Positions 10,555-22,473 of a stretch of 64,000 bases of DNA are shown one piece after another. Position numbers and translations under genes: made by a program. Numbering within the stretch: the stretch's first letter is position 1; each line of letters begins with the position of its first letter. The stretch is from Maratus speciosus. Its lineage: Eukaryota; Arthropoda; Arachnida; Araneae; Salticidae. The notes beneath the pieces are model-generated. The model saw nothing but the letters and a program-made list of their open reading frames with translations, was not told where the DNA came from and did not search any database. Location of the stretch: contig OZ010789.1 of the NCBI GenBank assembly GCA_963932465.1, forward strand, positions 597,709,968-597,773,967, read 5' to 3'.

Positions 10555-11390
10555 ATAAATACTTTCCAAAATCTTCCCAATAGTGTAACAAAATTTTACC
10601 GTTTATAGATGTGAAAGATTATATCTACGTAAATACTTTGTAAAATGCATACAACATTTGAAAACAACAGCATTTATCATAAAAAATCGGACAAAGTGTT
10701 TGATTCTTTTTCTGTGAAATCCTGTATATGAGCTACAGATTTATATATTTGCTACATTCTTTCCTAAAATTTAGTTCAGTTTGAAAACGCATAACACAGT
10801 TCAATATTTTCCTTCGACAATTTCAATCAAGAGAAAGAAATATACTCAAATTCTTTCTTGTAGCCCTGTGTGTAATGTATAGAATTTATATACACACCAA
10901 GTAATACTGAAAAAATAAGTTACGTTTAAAAACACATGTCACAACTGACACGCATTTGTCGCCCATAGACGATACTATAACAGATATTTTCATGGGACAC
11001 TGTAAATGAATGATAAAAGATAAACACCATTTTCTACAATAAGCTTTTTGAGGTGCAACTCAGGGCTCTATATCTGTTTGAATATATTTGAAATAGTTTA
11101 ACATCATTAAAAAATACATTGTAAATGATTTTTCCTTATGAACCGTAATGTAATGAAATTCTGTTGAGTGTTCCTGTAAACGGACAGTAATTGCTACAAA
11201 GTTCATTTTCAATAACGAAGTTCAATAACGAAAAAACATTATAATTCTCAATAAAATACATCAATTACATGACATTTACGCAAGTTAGATCTCGGGAAGA
11301 CAGACAAAGGCCACAGGGACCGAAGACCAGGCAAACCCTGAAAAACGAAAGCCACAAACATTTTTCAACTATGTTGTGTTAAATAGATAT
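10555..11390 (-). repeat. ~150-bp-unit repeat family, copy E (minus strand)
   Basis: Read on the minus strand, it begins near 11385 with ACATAGTTGAAAAATGTTTG and a degenerate CTGGTCTTCGG..TTTGTCTGTC tract. It continues with diverged units carrying the CATTTACAGTGTCCCATGAA / CACACAGGGCTACA motif, and ends near 10560 with TTGGAAAGTATTTATC followed by CTTTCTTGTTT. The same order is found in copies at 23.6, 42.0, 44.4 and 46.2 kb. It is degraded and non-coding. Confidence 0.6.
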
Positions 11391-12129
11391 TAGGTCCCCA
11401 AATGCTCTTAAGTAGAAGGTATTTATAGTGTACTGTAATGATTGACAAAGAAAATTAAAATAATGACTTTGTAAATAAATTGGAAGCTATTAGAACTCTG
11501 GAACTTTCGTTAGAGAAGCATCTTCGTTATTTTCAGATTTTTTACTATTCCCCCTCCTGCCCTCATATTTTTTGTTCCAAATCAAGGTTTGATAGAAAAG
11601 TTTATTGAATATAAAATTTCGTAAAAAAGAAGTTTTTAAATTGAAATTGCTTTTATCATAAAGTAAATATATGATCACGTTTTAAAATATAGTTAAAATT
11701 AGTAGGAGCAAGTATTAATACTCAACCTGGATATATGAATAAAGCTTATTTTCTTTTAATAGGTTTCATTGTTCCACAAACCTATACTACATAAGAATAA
11801 CGTAATTATTTTGTATTTAGCTTTTATTCAACCCTTTATATATTGCCAGATTGCCTTTTCTATTCCATTTTTCGGGATTTCGGTTCTTTATATGACATCT
11901 TTTGAAATAGGGTTTTACATAAATAGAGCGATTGAAAGGTTCTTTTTACTATGAAAAACTCAATGTCATACTGATCAGTTTTAGTGTTTTCGTAGAAATC
12001 TATTCCTGATATGGAATCATTTGTGTTTATTTAATGGATACCTATTTAATTTTAAAATATGCACACAATCCCGTACTGAAAATGAAGTTGAATGTTGTGA
12101 TCTTTGCACTTTTTTATTCCTTTATTTTT
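11391..12129. other. AT-rich spacer
   Basis: No recognised feature; the ~60-codon frames at 11490-11678 and 11769-11954 look like composition noise. Confidence 0.45.
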
Positions 12130-12420
12130 TTAAATTTTTTTCAACAAAGTTAAAAAAGAGTTTATGATTTTGTATGCCATTTGTATACCTTTCTGCGTTC
12201 TAACTACCGCATAACTGCTTGAATTTCCATTTAATTTGTATTATGTCATTCATTTTTTTTTCCAAAGAATGTTCTTTAATGAAAAAGGAACACGGATAAT
12301 TCGTTTACAGAGACACTCAAACAATTCGGGGAGATTTTGTTCGAAAATTCTTTTAAGTATAAAATGATCTTGCACATCTTCAAATGTAACAAAATTCATA
12401 TGCAGTATAAAAGAATTAAT
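12130..12420 (+). repeat. ~150-bp-unit repeat family, head fragment (copy F)
   Basis: This fragment contains CAACAAAGTTAAAAAAGAGT followed by TTTATGATTTTGTATGCC, then CGTTTACAGAGACACTCAAA. These match the head and first unit of copies C and D (AAAGTTGAAAAGTGTTTATG; CGTTTACAGAGACACACAAA). Only one unit remains. Confidence 0.5.
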
Positions 12421-12672
12421 ATTAATTATTATCTATAACCTATAATTTCTGTAAGAATGTCTCCCATGCTTTATGCACTTTTTGAATTATTGTTTTCATG
12501 GCTTTAATTTATTCTTAATTTATTCTTAACTTATTTTTAAATAATTTAATATTTAATTAATGGTTCTAATTTCATGGCACTGTATGAACAAATGAAGTTT
12601 TCTTACAGCGATATGGTAGTGTAGGGGAGTGTTTTGTATTCAATGTGTGGTGGATATTTTTTTTTCTGTATG

Positions 12673-13036
12673 CACTGTAACAAAAAAAAAAAAAAAAAAA
12701 ACGACATTTTTACAGTACAAAGTGCTGTTCATCTCGCGCACAAACTCGATCACAGTGAATGTGCTGTATCTTTCTTTGGTTTCCTGACTATATTAACATG
12801 GAAAATACAGTAGTTGCGTAAAATTAACAGCACAATGTGCTGGCAATTTGGACGCCAACAGTTTTTGCTGTAAAAAATGCGTCCAAATTGCCAGCACATT
12901 GTGCTGTTAATTTTACGCAACTACTGTATTTTCTATGTTAAAATAGTCAGGAAACCAAATAAAGATACAGCACATTCACTGTGATAAAGTTTGTTCTGGC
13001 AAATCTACAGTGTTTTTTTTTTTTTTTTACAGAGTG
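12673..13036. mobile_element. Foldback MITE with poly(A)/poly(T) subterminal tracts
   Basis: The ends are CACTGTAAC followed by ~20 A and ~18 T followed by ACAGAGTG. Between them, long arms pair: ACAGCACAATGTGCTGGCAA, TTTGGTTTCCTGACTAT and CAGCACATTCACTGTG all recur in reverse complement. The central loop is GCCAACAGTTTTTGCTGTAA. At 364 bp it has no coding capacity. The superfamily is undetermined; no clean target duplication was found. Confidence 0.8.
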
Positions 13037-13039
13037 TGA

Positions 13040-13560
13040 ATTTAGGGTTCCATACTTGTAAAGAAAAAAGCAAATCCCTTATAGGATCACTCTGTTACCC
13101 GTATGTCTGTCAATACCGTTTTTTAGGAATGGTTTAAGGCATCAAGTTTAAAGTAATATCAAATTAAGTATCCTCGGCCGCATTATTTTATAAAAAGTTT
13201 GAGCTTCTAACACAATGAAATAAAACTCTCCTTAAAACAACGTCTTTTTTTTCATTAAAACTGAGTCTCCAAACCTGTAGCCTGCTTACCGTCCGTCTAG
13301 AATCTTGAAATTTAATCCTAAGGAATATCAAATAATAATGTACACGGTGTATTGAAGGATTATTGGATTAGAAACATCTAGGTATAATTAGGTAACTCTT
13401 ATTTTTCTATATTTGTAAAGAAACTAGATATTTACTAAGACCTACGGTAATAAAAAATAACGATGTGGAATCCTGAGGGGGAAATTACTACTCGAACCAG
13501 CCCTGTTTAACTTTTTTGTTATCACGCAATTACCGTACCTAAGATTTAAAGAAAAAAAAA
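13040..13560 (+). repeat. Arthropod-type GGGTTCC..GGATCACTC..GTCTGTC repeat (degraded)
   Basis: It starts AGGGTTCCATACTTGTAAAG, then CCCTTATAGGATCACTCTGT, then CGTATGTCTGTCAATACC, TTTTTTAGGAATGGTTTAAG, and later CCGTCCGTCTAGAATCTTGA. From memory, this block order matches a non-coding repeat found in many insects and other arthropods (consensus GGGTTCCGTAC...TTATAGGATCACT...GTCTGTC). Here it is shortened and diverged. Confidence 0.5.
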
Positions 13561-13725
13561 TTCGTATTTATTCATAATCTAATTTATTGACTTTTTTCTG
13601 TGTTTCTAGGTATAGATGTCTCAGACACACCGGGGTACCTATTTGAAGACAAAATGGTAATTTTATGCCGGAGCATGCCGAAGATTTTGGCGAGATTTTG
13701 ATTCGTATGTCAACAGTAACCAGAT

Positions 13726-13920
13726 TGCGTGTGTTTTATATCAAATTAATCACTGTGTGTTTTAAAATAAAATAATTTGTGTGTTTTTATAATAAAAATT
13801 GAATGTGTGTTTTATAATTAAATTGTCTATGTTTTATAATTAAATTGCCTGTGTTTTATAATTAAATTGTCTGTGTTTTATAATTAAATTGCATGTGTTT
13901 TATAAAATAATGTGTTTCAT
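13726..13920. repeat. Short tandem repeat, ~23-26-bp unit
   Basis: About seven imperfect units of TGTGTTTTATAATTAAATTG occur in a row, with variants (GTCTATG, GCCTGTG, GCATGTG) at the junctions. A minisatellite; no coding. Confidence 0.85.
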
Positions 13921-14115
13921 AATAAGATAAAACTAACATGCTGTTTTCGCAAACTAAGCTTAACATTTACACAGTTTCTTCGAAATAAAATTATTGTCGA
14001 AATCTTTCATAAGCTGTTTTATAGTGCGCCTTCTTTTTATCTGAATGACACTGATATTTACACCCCATATCGCTGCCATCAAAAACAAAAACAAATGTAA
14101 AAGTGTGTTGTAAAG

Positions 14116-14683
14116 TACAGTAGAACTTCGATTATCCGAAGTAATTGGGACCGACCCTCTTTCGGAAAATCGATATTTTCGGATAATCGAGAATGCTTCA
14201 GTTTTAAGATTAAGGAGAAATATATGCAATATTTCTTATTATGGTAACAAGTGCTTAATAAAAATAAAACAATAGCAAAAGAGAAACAAGACTAAATTAC
14301 ATGAATTCTAATTTGAAATTAAGTATATGTTACATGTATCACAAGGGTTTGAAAAAAATGTTTTGTTTGTCACAGTTTCGATTGCCTTTGCTTTCAATCG
14401 CTATCACGGAGTTTTTTAATATAATTATTTCCCAGTATCACAGTGTTTCTACTGCTACAGCCATGCCAAACCTTTTGCAAAATATTCAAAAGCTTCAGAA
14501 ATGCTAATTTGTTCATTTTCTTTCCACTCCGTAGCTTACGGGAGCTCGAGTTAAATTCAAAGGAACTCAAAGAAAGGGGATCGAAAATGTTTATATGTAC
14601 TCGTAGCTCGGAAAGGAAACAAAGAATATAATAGTTAAATAAAAAAGCTTTTCAAAATGGATTTTGCACACAAGGAATGTGAC

Positions 14684-14730
<47 letters not shown>

Positions 14731-14798
14731 TAACAATGGATTTCGGTTAACCGAGAGTTTCGGTTAAAAGAGTTTCTGATAAAAGAGGTTATACTGTA
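14116..14798 (-). mobile_element. Tigger/pogo-derived element, 679 bp
   Basis: TA duplications (14116-14117, 14797-14798) bound an element that starts CAGTAGAACTTCGATTATCC and ends AAAGAGGTTATACTG. The inner GGGACCGACCC..TTTCGG and GGTTAACCGAGAGTTTCGG blocks are characteristic of Tigger-type elements. A transposase C-terminal remnant lies on the minus strand inside. A 41-bp A run (14686-14726) interrupts the right part. Confidence 0.8.
14380..14560 (-). pseudogene. Tigger/Jerky-type transposase C-terminal remnant
   Basis: The minus strand reads WKENEQISISEAFEYFAKGL, then fragments resembling the conserved C-terminal helix region of Tigger/Jerky transposases (a pattern like 'SHSEALKAFE.. L.W'). 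Stops break it and the DDE catalytic region is gone. It fits the surrounding Tigger termini; identification is by motif pattern only. Confidence 0.45.
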
Positions 14799-15997
14799 GT
14801 ATATTTTATATTCACACACTAATTTCAATTCTAACGACTAAAATTCTTTTAAAATAGCTTACTTTATCTTTTAACGTGAATATGGTATTTTAAATTGTTA
14901 TCAAATTTTGATCAAAAAGTAGAAATGAATCTTTTAATATTTGAACTGTTACGATAATTTATTGCCAAGTCATTTAAACAAAAGATGATGAATGGTTATG
15001 GGCTTCGAAATCATTGATTTTGTGATTAATGTTTGTCCACTTTATTTAATGGACGTAGTCTTGTGTAAGCCAAGTAAGGGATGAATGATGTTGCATTAGT
15101 AAAAGGAAGATCTCTTAGAAATTCAAAATCTTTGTTTTGTAAAATTGTCTGAGAATGCACTCATTGATAAATTTCCTATGGTTGAGTATTTAAAACACAT
15201 ATGTTAAAGATATAAATGATTCGAACGGAAAAATTCCATTGGTTACTGACACTGGTGTCATTCGAAAATAAATTTTGTTATATCGTAGATAAATTAAATG
15301 TATAATTTATAAAACTTCTGTTAATGTGCAATGATAAATCATATTTTCTTGAAATTGAAACCATATTTAAATTACTTGCTTTTTCACGCATTTGATGAAT
15401 TGCAATTTAATTCTTACTAATGATTGTTTAAAGATACAGTAAACTCATTCCCTTTTCTACAAATGGTTTTATTTTTCTTCAAGCTAAAACGTTTGTTTAA
15501 ACATTTTTTTTATTATTATTACCAGTCGCAAAAAAAAAAAAAAAAAAAAAAAAAAAAGAAAGAAAAAAAAAAGAAACGCGTTTTGCGCTTGTACATATTA
15601 AGTGTTGTATGAAATTTGGTAAATTCATAAGATTTTCATTTCCATTAACTTTTATTAATTTTATAAAGAATGCCATAAGTAACACTATTGTTATGTTTTT
15701 TTATCAGTACAAGCGGGCTTCCCGGGGTACAAAATAAAGATGGAAACATTTAACATATATAACTCCAATACATTTTTAACATTTATTATATATTTTTTTA
15801 GAATACCAACACTAACAATACAAAGAATAACTAACTTTAATTGCTAAAAGGTGTAAATTAAGATTTTAAAAACGGTAAAAATAGATTTATTCGACTGTTT
15901 ACATGTTTGAACTACCAAAGTCATTTAAAAAACAAATAAATAAAAACATTCTATAATTGTGCTTCTATGAAACGCCATAATTCAATTTTCCACGTAT
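14799..15997. other. AT-rich spacer with A-tract
   Basis: Nothing recognisable apart from an A-rich tract at 15529-15573 (A27, then GAAAG and A10). Small frames across the tract are artefacts of poly-lysine/poly-phenylalanine. Confidence 0.45.
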
Positions 15998-16632
15998 TCT
16001 TTATTATGTCATTTATTTTTGTATTTTACTTGGATGTTTATTTTATTTTTTTAACCACTCTTTAGCTCGAGCCATAATTTCCATAAGTTAAATCATGCTG
16101 CATCGTCATATTGATTTTTTTCGTGTTGCAATCGCTATGGTTTGTCTTATAATGAATGGATATTATAGACTGGAGGATAAAACTATCTTACTTTCGTTGA
16201 AATTTATTTGGATGGTTTATTCTTGATATAATCTTGCTACGGCTGTGGTTTTTGTGTTATATTTAATATCAGCTATTTGCTCCTGTTTTCTACATTTAAA
16301 TGTCCTGCCAGTCAATCTTTATTATGCCATTTATTTTTGTATTTTACTTGGATGTTTATTTTATTTTTGTAACCACTCTTTAGCTCGAGCCATAATTTCC
16401 GTAAGTTAAATCATGCAGCATCGTCATATTGAATTTTTTCGTGTTGCAATCACTATGGTTTGTCTTATTATGAATGGATATTATAGACTGTATGATAAAA
16501 TTATCTTACTTTCGTTGAAATTTATTTGGATGGTTTCTTCTTTACATAATCTTGCTACGGCTGTGGTTTTTGTATTATATTTAATATCAGCTAATTGCTC
16601 CTGTTTCCTACACTTGAATTTCCTGCCAGTCA
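15998..16632 (+). repeat. Tandem duplication of a 318-bp segment
   Basis: Two head-to-tail copies (about 15998-16315 and 16316-16632) start TCTTTATTATGTCATTTATT and end TCCTGCCAGTCAA. Markers such as TTTAGCTCGAGCCATAATTT recur exactly 318 bp apart. The right copy carries an open frame of 77 codons (16413-16646); the left copy has the same frame with an in-frame stop (TATTCTTGATA). The predicted peptide is hydrophobic (FRVAITMVCLIMNGYY...). No family is recognised; the frame may be chance. Confidence 0.85.
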
Positions 16633-16786
16633 AACAAGTATATTAATTCCTCGACCCTATAATAAATGGTATTTCATAAACTCCTGAGAAATTCTCAAAA
16701 GTAATAGGGTTAATTTTAGTGCAAATGATATTCTTTAATTTCAGAGGTGCTTTGGCTAGCCACTATTAAATAAATCTCATACTGTT

Positions 16787-16930
16787 AAAAATCTGCAGCA
16801 AGCTGCCCAATCATTAAGCCGTTTTTGAAAATAGCTGTTACTTGAATATATTATGAATGTATTGTGAGCATAATACCGACCAAAAATACAGCATTTAGTT
16901 CTTATAAAATAAATAAAAATCTGGGCATCA
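16787..16930 (+). mobile_element. Truncated copy of a small TA-flanked MITE
   Basis: The left end CTGTTAAAAATCTGCAGCAA followed by GCTGCCCA matches the TIR of the intact element at 58583-58772 (CACAGTTAAAAATCTGCAGT). The interior (ATAATACCGACC, ..AAATCTGGGCA) aligns to the same family. The right terminus is missing. Confidence 0.55.
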
Positions 16931-17672
16931 GGTGAATCAGGACTTGCCTTGAACAGTCATCATACAAATTTTCAGATCCCTGTGCCCCGTACATATTCCT
17001 AGCCAATGACAACACTCGTACAAGGACACACAGACAGAGTGATCTTTTATTTTGTTAGTATTCATAATCTCAATTCCTTACTTATTTTGAAAACTTTGGA
17101 AATTTACATTGTCTACGTATATCCAAGGGCTGTAAAATCAATATGCGTTTCAATCTTGTGAGACACCTTATATAGAGTCGATAATATTGATGAATATTTA
17201 ATCTCGCTTAATGTAAGAAATCAGATATAAACTGAACTAAACTAAACTAAATTATAACACAGTGATTATGTTTATCTCAGTATATGTTCACGTAACACGT
17301 AGTAAAAGTTCTCTAATTAACGCTTTTTTTTCTTTTGGTCACAATTTGTAATAACAGTTTACTGTTTTATTTTCTTCTAAAGCTATTTTAAATAAAATAT
17401 GAACGCCATAGTTTTTTGTACATTTCTACAGATATACTTATATTATATAACTGGCTTCAACAAATGGAAATAGTATCGTGACCAGTCTGCCAGCAATAAG
17501 AAATTTCTGTACATCCGATTTAAAATATATTACTATTATTAAAAAGTAATAAATTCAAAATCTCTGCTTTTAAAATGTTAGTATACCTATTTAATTTTCT
17601 GTTAAATTATTTTTATTTATCCATTGTTAATTTTCAAAAGAAATGTGTAAAAGACACTAAAAAATTAAATAT
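16931..17672. other. Spacer
   Basis: No gene seen. A short ACACACAGACAGAG stretch at 17023-17040 follows CCCCGTACATATTCCTAGCC; it may be a fragment of one of the GTCT-tract repeats. Confidence 0.4.
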
Positions 17673-17848
17673 ATGGATCGCCCTAATGAAAGTGGCATTG
17701 CTGTAATAACTCCACACTTTGAAGAGAAAGATGATTTCACTTGCTTCTGTAGAAGGCGCAGAGTGCTAGCAGTGCATTCCATATCGTCAGATTCCGTCAA
17801 ATACGTGTGTGATAGAGTGGGAGCACGTTTAAAGGCATCGTTCGCATC

Positions 17849-18012
17849 ATGGATACTTCCGAATGGTGTCAACGCGCAGTCGTGCAATTTTTAACAGCAG
17901 AAAATGAAAGTGTTAGTGAAATTATCGTCGAATGCAAAATGTGTATGGTACGGGGTATATATCACGCAGATCGGTATGCCGATGGTGTAGGGATTTTCGT
18001 AGTGGAAGAAGC
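17849..18012 (+). pseudogene. Mariner transposase HTH N-terminus, left arm
   Basis: From ATG 17849 the frame reads MDTSEWCQRAVVQFLTAENE. After a one-base shift it continues at 17932 with NVYGTGYISRRSVCRWCRDF. This is the first helix-turn-helix (HTH_48-type) of mariner/Mos1-like transposases, which binds the terminal repeat. It stops at the palindrome centre; no catalytic DD(D/E) region exists. Confidence 0.6.
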
Positions 18013-18052
18013 AGTCCTTACGACAGGTTACGACATGGTCAAGTGCATGTAG

Positions 18053-18217
18053 TCTTCTTCCACAACGAAAATCCCTACACCATCGGAATACCGACCTGCG
18101 TGACATACACTCCATGCCATACACATTTTGCACTCGACGATAGATTTCACTAGTAGTCACATTTTACGCTGTTAAAAATTGCACGACCGCACGTTGACAT
18201 CGTATGAAGGCATTCAA
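18053..18217 (-). pseudogene. Mariner transposase HTH N-terminus, right arm (inverted copy)
   Basis: The minus strand reads TTSEIYRRVQNVYGMECMSR then RSVFRWCRDFRCGRR, the same HTH region as the left arm but with the frame intact across the left arm's frameshift site. Upstream, the equivalent of the N-terminal residues (CACGACTGCGCG-like) has diverged. It points toward the left arm and lacks everything after the HTH. Confidence 0.6.
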
Positions 18218-18391
18218 AATGCAAACAATGCATTTTAACGTGCTCCCACGCTATCACACACGCATCTGACGTTATCTGACGATGTCGCATGCATTCCCAG
18301 TACTCTGCGCCCTTTATAGGAGCATGCGCAATTATCTTTCTCTTCAAATGACGGAGTTATTACAGCAACGCCACTTTTATTTGATCCACCC

Positions 18392-19577
18392 TTACACTAT
18401 CATCTATTTTATTCAATGAATCCTGTTATCTACTGAAATGTGCTGCCAGATAATAAGTTGAATTTTTAAACCCACTTTTGAAATTCGAAATGTTTTTCTT
18501 CTTCTTTTTTTTTTTTTTTTTTGATTTCAGAATACATATATCCAAAGAATATTGTATTTCTTATCGTATATCTCATGTAAAATATTTAAACTATATGTGC
18601 AAGATAAAAAACTAATATCTTAGTGCATAATTTTTTGTGCGATGTTTTATTCCCATGAATTCAATATGATTCTATTATATGTTTTCACATTCTTAAAGTC
18701 AATGTACATTACATGCAAACGACTGATTTAATAAGATTGCAAATACTTTCTCCATTTCTATAACGTGAATAAATATTAGCAGTTATGCGTTATTTTTTAT
18801 GACATATAAGAAATTGCATTAAAAGATTTTGCAATAAAATGTTCCTTATTTTTTTTTTATTAATTTTTATTCATGTGCTTAAAATAAAAATATATGGATG
18901 AATGCGTTATCAATTTTTTTTTTCTTCGCGATGATTTATAATAACATTTATCCTGAGAAATTGGTTCAACATTATATAAATATTGTATTTCTGGTAGAAG
19001 TTTTTCTTATTTTTCCTGTTAAAACGTGCTCTCATTGATTAGATTTATACACTGTTGATACCTTATTACAGTTTATGATGAGAAAGGAACTGAATCTACT
19101 ATATAGTATATACAATCTGCAGATACGAATTCGTCTGAATTTTTCTTAATTGTGGTGATAGTTTCCATTAGGCATAATATTTAGAATATCAAAACCAATT
19201 ATTCATATTTGTTTTTGCTATTACATATAATACATGCTTTAATCTTAAGATTTTTTAAATGTAGCAATTTGGAGATCTGTGAATGAAGCGTAGTGTTGAG
19301 AGTATTTACTCTAGTCCCTTTGTTCTGATATTTTTAATATATCTTAAAACATCTAATTCTTCTAACATGTCTTTCCTAACCACATTGGACAGTGCGAAAT
19401 CTCCCTTTTCTATTTACCTCAAACATAAGTCTTACCCATAGTAATGAACATGGAGCGCAGTTATGCCTTTTAAAACTATTTTAAACTTGAAATAACTGCT
19501 TTTTCATTTAAGAAAATTTCAAATTTATCAATGTTTAGTTTAATAGTTTAGCAATACTTTGATCGTTAAATGCATGG
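18392..19577. other. AT-rich spacer
   Basis: Nothing recognisable. T-rich runs occur at 18503-18523 and 18849-18858. Confidence 0.45.
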
Positions 19578-20856
19578 TATAGGGAAGACTGGGAAGGGTT
19601 AACCATAAAGAAAAAAAGGCTACCATTCAGTTCTCATATTTAAAAAGATTTCAGAAGTGGCAACCAAAGTCCCTGAAATGCTCAAACAACAGTCTTTGCT
19701 TCATGAAGATAATTGTAACAAGTGTGGAAAAATCAATTTTGAAGACTTTTTTAGCTTAAAAAGCGCTTTTTTTAGAAAATATTTCTGCGATTTTCTCAGA
19801 TAAAATATATCATAGAGATTTAAGTAGGTAGGTTTTAAGTAATGTAGACATATTGAGCTTTCATTCCAAGAAAAAAGATTGTACAGTAAATTAGGCTAAG
19901 CATAACCATGTGCTACACTTTAAAAAGTGGCTATGTGTGGAGTCATGATCCAATCAATACGGGAAGGGTTGACCAGATGGTCAAATCTCCTTAATTATCT
20001 GATTTTGGAAATATTTTTATTACGTACTGTACATAATGAAGGGTTAATAGTTATGTTTAAAAAAACATTGTACATTTGTCCAGTAAAGCTACAGTAAAAT
20101 GAGGAAATGATAGAAAGGAAAATGTTTAAAGCAGATTAAATGAAGTTGAGAAAAAGTGCTATAAGAAGCAATACAAATATTAATGAAATAAAAGTTGGAA
20201 AGTTGATAGAAACTGTTATTTCATTTAATTAGTGCCCATAGTAGGTAAATAGAAAGAATGGAAAAGACTAAAAAGGATGAAAGTAGTAGCCTTAAGAAAC
20301 GTTGGGTATTCATTCCCCTGCAAAAGAAGATAAGATTACTCACAGCATTTTAGGAATGTACGTGAACATCATAACCAATATGAACACAATGAGATGAAGC
20401 CAAACTATATGGCAACTATTGTTGCTAGATCGGGTGTAAAAAAATGTGGTTGTTTAAAGCGGAATTTCTCTCCTGCACCTTGAATTCTGTCTAAGCAGGT
20501 TTATTTACGCATTACATTTTCCCAAATATTTTTTAATGAAAATTAAACCTTGTAGCATACAGTTATTCTGCCTTTTTAATAACTTGTCTTATTTCACTTA
20601 ACAAATATTGAAATATAAAAGAAAGTGGGTCAAGCCTTCCATATGTGGGAAACCTTGACCCATTATTTTCTCCTGTTTATAATCAATCATTTTTAAAGTC
20701 TCTTATATAGTGCTCTTATGTCGCAATTGTATTTTAAACACTGATTGTATAACGAATAAAATGATATATGAAACTTTATTCTAAGTTCAATATTTAAAAA
20801 ATTAAAAAAAAAACACATTGTATAAAAGGGGTCAACCCTCCCCAATCTCCCCTATA
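19578..20856. mobile_element. DNA transposon remnant with TIR TAGGGGAGA(C/T)TGGG, ~1.27 kb
   Basis: The left end TATAGGGAAGACTGGGAAGG followed by GTTAACC pairs with the right end GGGTCAACCCTCCCCAATCT followed by CCCCTATA. TA at each boundary fits a TA target. Internal copies of the same motif (ACGGGAAGGGTTGACCAGAT near 19960; GTGGGTCAAGCCTTCC near 20625; AACCTTGACCC near 20650) are subterminal repeats. I find no transposase frame. TIRs of this G-rich kind occur on some pogo-like elements, but the superfamily is inference. Confidence 0.7.
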
Positions 20857-22061
20857 CATTTATGTATATACAAATATACGTTAATTTGTACATATTAATG
20901 TATATATATATTCAGGAAATACATGAATTTCAATTCGATTCAATTTTAAGAGCAGGTCTATAAAGTTATAAAAAAATATGAAAAACAATTTTGAAGGATT
21001 TATTATGAATAATAAAGAAAAATTTTGAATAACATAAAAACAACATACCAATGTCGCAAGTTAAATTTTCTTCCTTTACTCTTCAGAGGGTGGAAAGACG
21101 TTTTAAACATCACCCTTTATTTTAAATTTAATTAAAAGTACTATCGGCAGATTTTGTATGATGAGATATCCTTATATTAAACACAAATTAATAACAAAAC
21201 AACTGCCGTCATCCGTTGTATTAAATGGACTTTAAGACAATCACATCATATAACAAGCTCCAGAAACTATGGCCATTTAAGGATACGACTCCAGTAGTCC
21301 GTATCGTAACCAATTCTTAAGCAGTAACTTTATATAATGCTTTAAAAATGTACATGGATAATTATTATGATAAAATAAATTTCCTAAAAACTTATAAACT
21401 TGTTTATTAAAGTTTAAATCATTGTTACAATTTTTACCGAATCTAATAATTTGATTGATAAATGATTTAATAGCACTTTTGTATCTAAATTAGAGAAACA
21501 ATGAGGTAAACCTACTAAGAAATAGTTCAAATTGTTTTTTTTTTTTGTTTTTTTTTTTTTTTTTGTTTTTTTATCTTAAAGATCTATATTAATGATATTA
21601 TTTGAAATACGAAAAGAAGTACCAAGAAAATCTACACTATTATCATTGGTATTGTCCTTAATTAATTTTAAATAACTTGGATAAAGTTTATTTACCCGGC
21701 AATAGTCATGTGTCGGTCTTTTTGTCACACATATTAATCATGATCTCCTAACTCATATCCGCTTACAAATGCAATGAAGATGTTCCATGTAGCTGACTTT
21801 AAATGTTTCACAAACCCCATAGTGAAGTTACAAAAAGGTGCATCTCTGTTTTTCCTTCAGGCACATTTTTACAAGTAAAGTTGAAATTGGTGGAAAAGCC
21901 TGCGCAACGATCACTAATGTCAGTTCATTTTACTTTTTACCGTTATTCGAAATCTCATTAATAAAATGTATAATTTAAGTAAACGGCAAATTTATAACTT
22001 CATTGAAATGTAATATTCGAAAATTAAGTGCAAAATGCTTCTTATTTTACATTTTCAGTAT
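20857..22061. other. AT-rich spacer
   Basis: No gene or repeat recognised. A T-rich run interrupted by G lies at 21535-21571. Confidence 0.45.
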
Positions 22062-22473
22062 GTGAGGGGCCGGCAGATAAGCGCGACTAGTAGCGTTCTG
22101 AAAAAAGACGCGACTACTCGCGTGTTAAATTCAGTATAAAAATCAAAATTGTAAATCAAAACGTCAATATATCTATTAATATGAAATTTCTTCTTGTATT
22201 TAAAACCATCAGACATTCATACAGAAGGGCAAACTTGCAATGTTGTTTTCTCTAAATTTTCTTTTAAATGTAAAAAAATGATTCTTTAAACATCATGTAA
22301 CAAAACTTAATTACGAATATGAATGTAATCCATGAGAGTTATAAACATTGTTGAATGTATTAAGAATACATTAAATCAATAGAAATATATTACTTTAAGC
22401 AATGCTTTTACTGCAACAAAACCTGAAGCTTAGTGAACGTATTAACAAGGGCTTGTCAGTGAGAGGGTTAACA
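22062..22473. mobile_element. Possible piggyBac-like MITE (weak)
   Basis: The right boundary reads, on the minus strand, TTAACCCTCTCACTGACAAG followed by CCC, a TTAA-CCC start typical of piggyBac-like ends. The left part (GGGGCCGGCAGATAAGCGCG, then CGACTAGTAGCG and CGCGACTACTCGCG) is G/C-rich relative to its surroundings, but no matching TTAA end was found. Low confidence. Confidence 0.25.

Larger units (their letters stand above)
17673..18391. mobile_element. Mariner-derived foldback element with two inverted transposase N-termini
   Basis: Arms 17673-18012 and 18053-18391 are reverse complements with moderate divergence and a ~40-bp spacer. Outer sequence TGGATCGCCC..GTGGCATTGCTGTAATAACT pairs with AGTTATTACAGCAACGCCAC..GATCCACCC. 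Each arm begins with a terminal repeat region and then encodes the first ~60 residues of a mariner-like transposase pointing toward the centre. The unit therefore looks like two 5' halves joined head-to-head. Confidence 0.75.
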
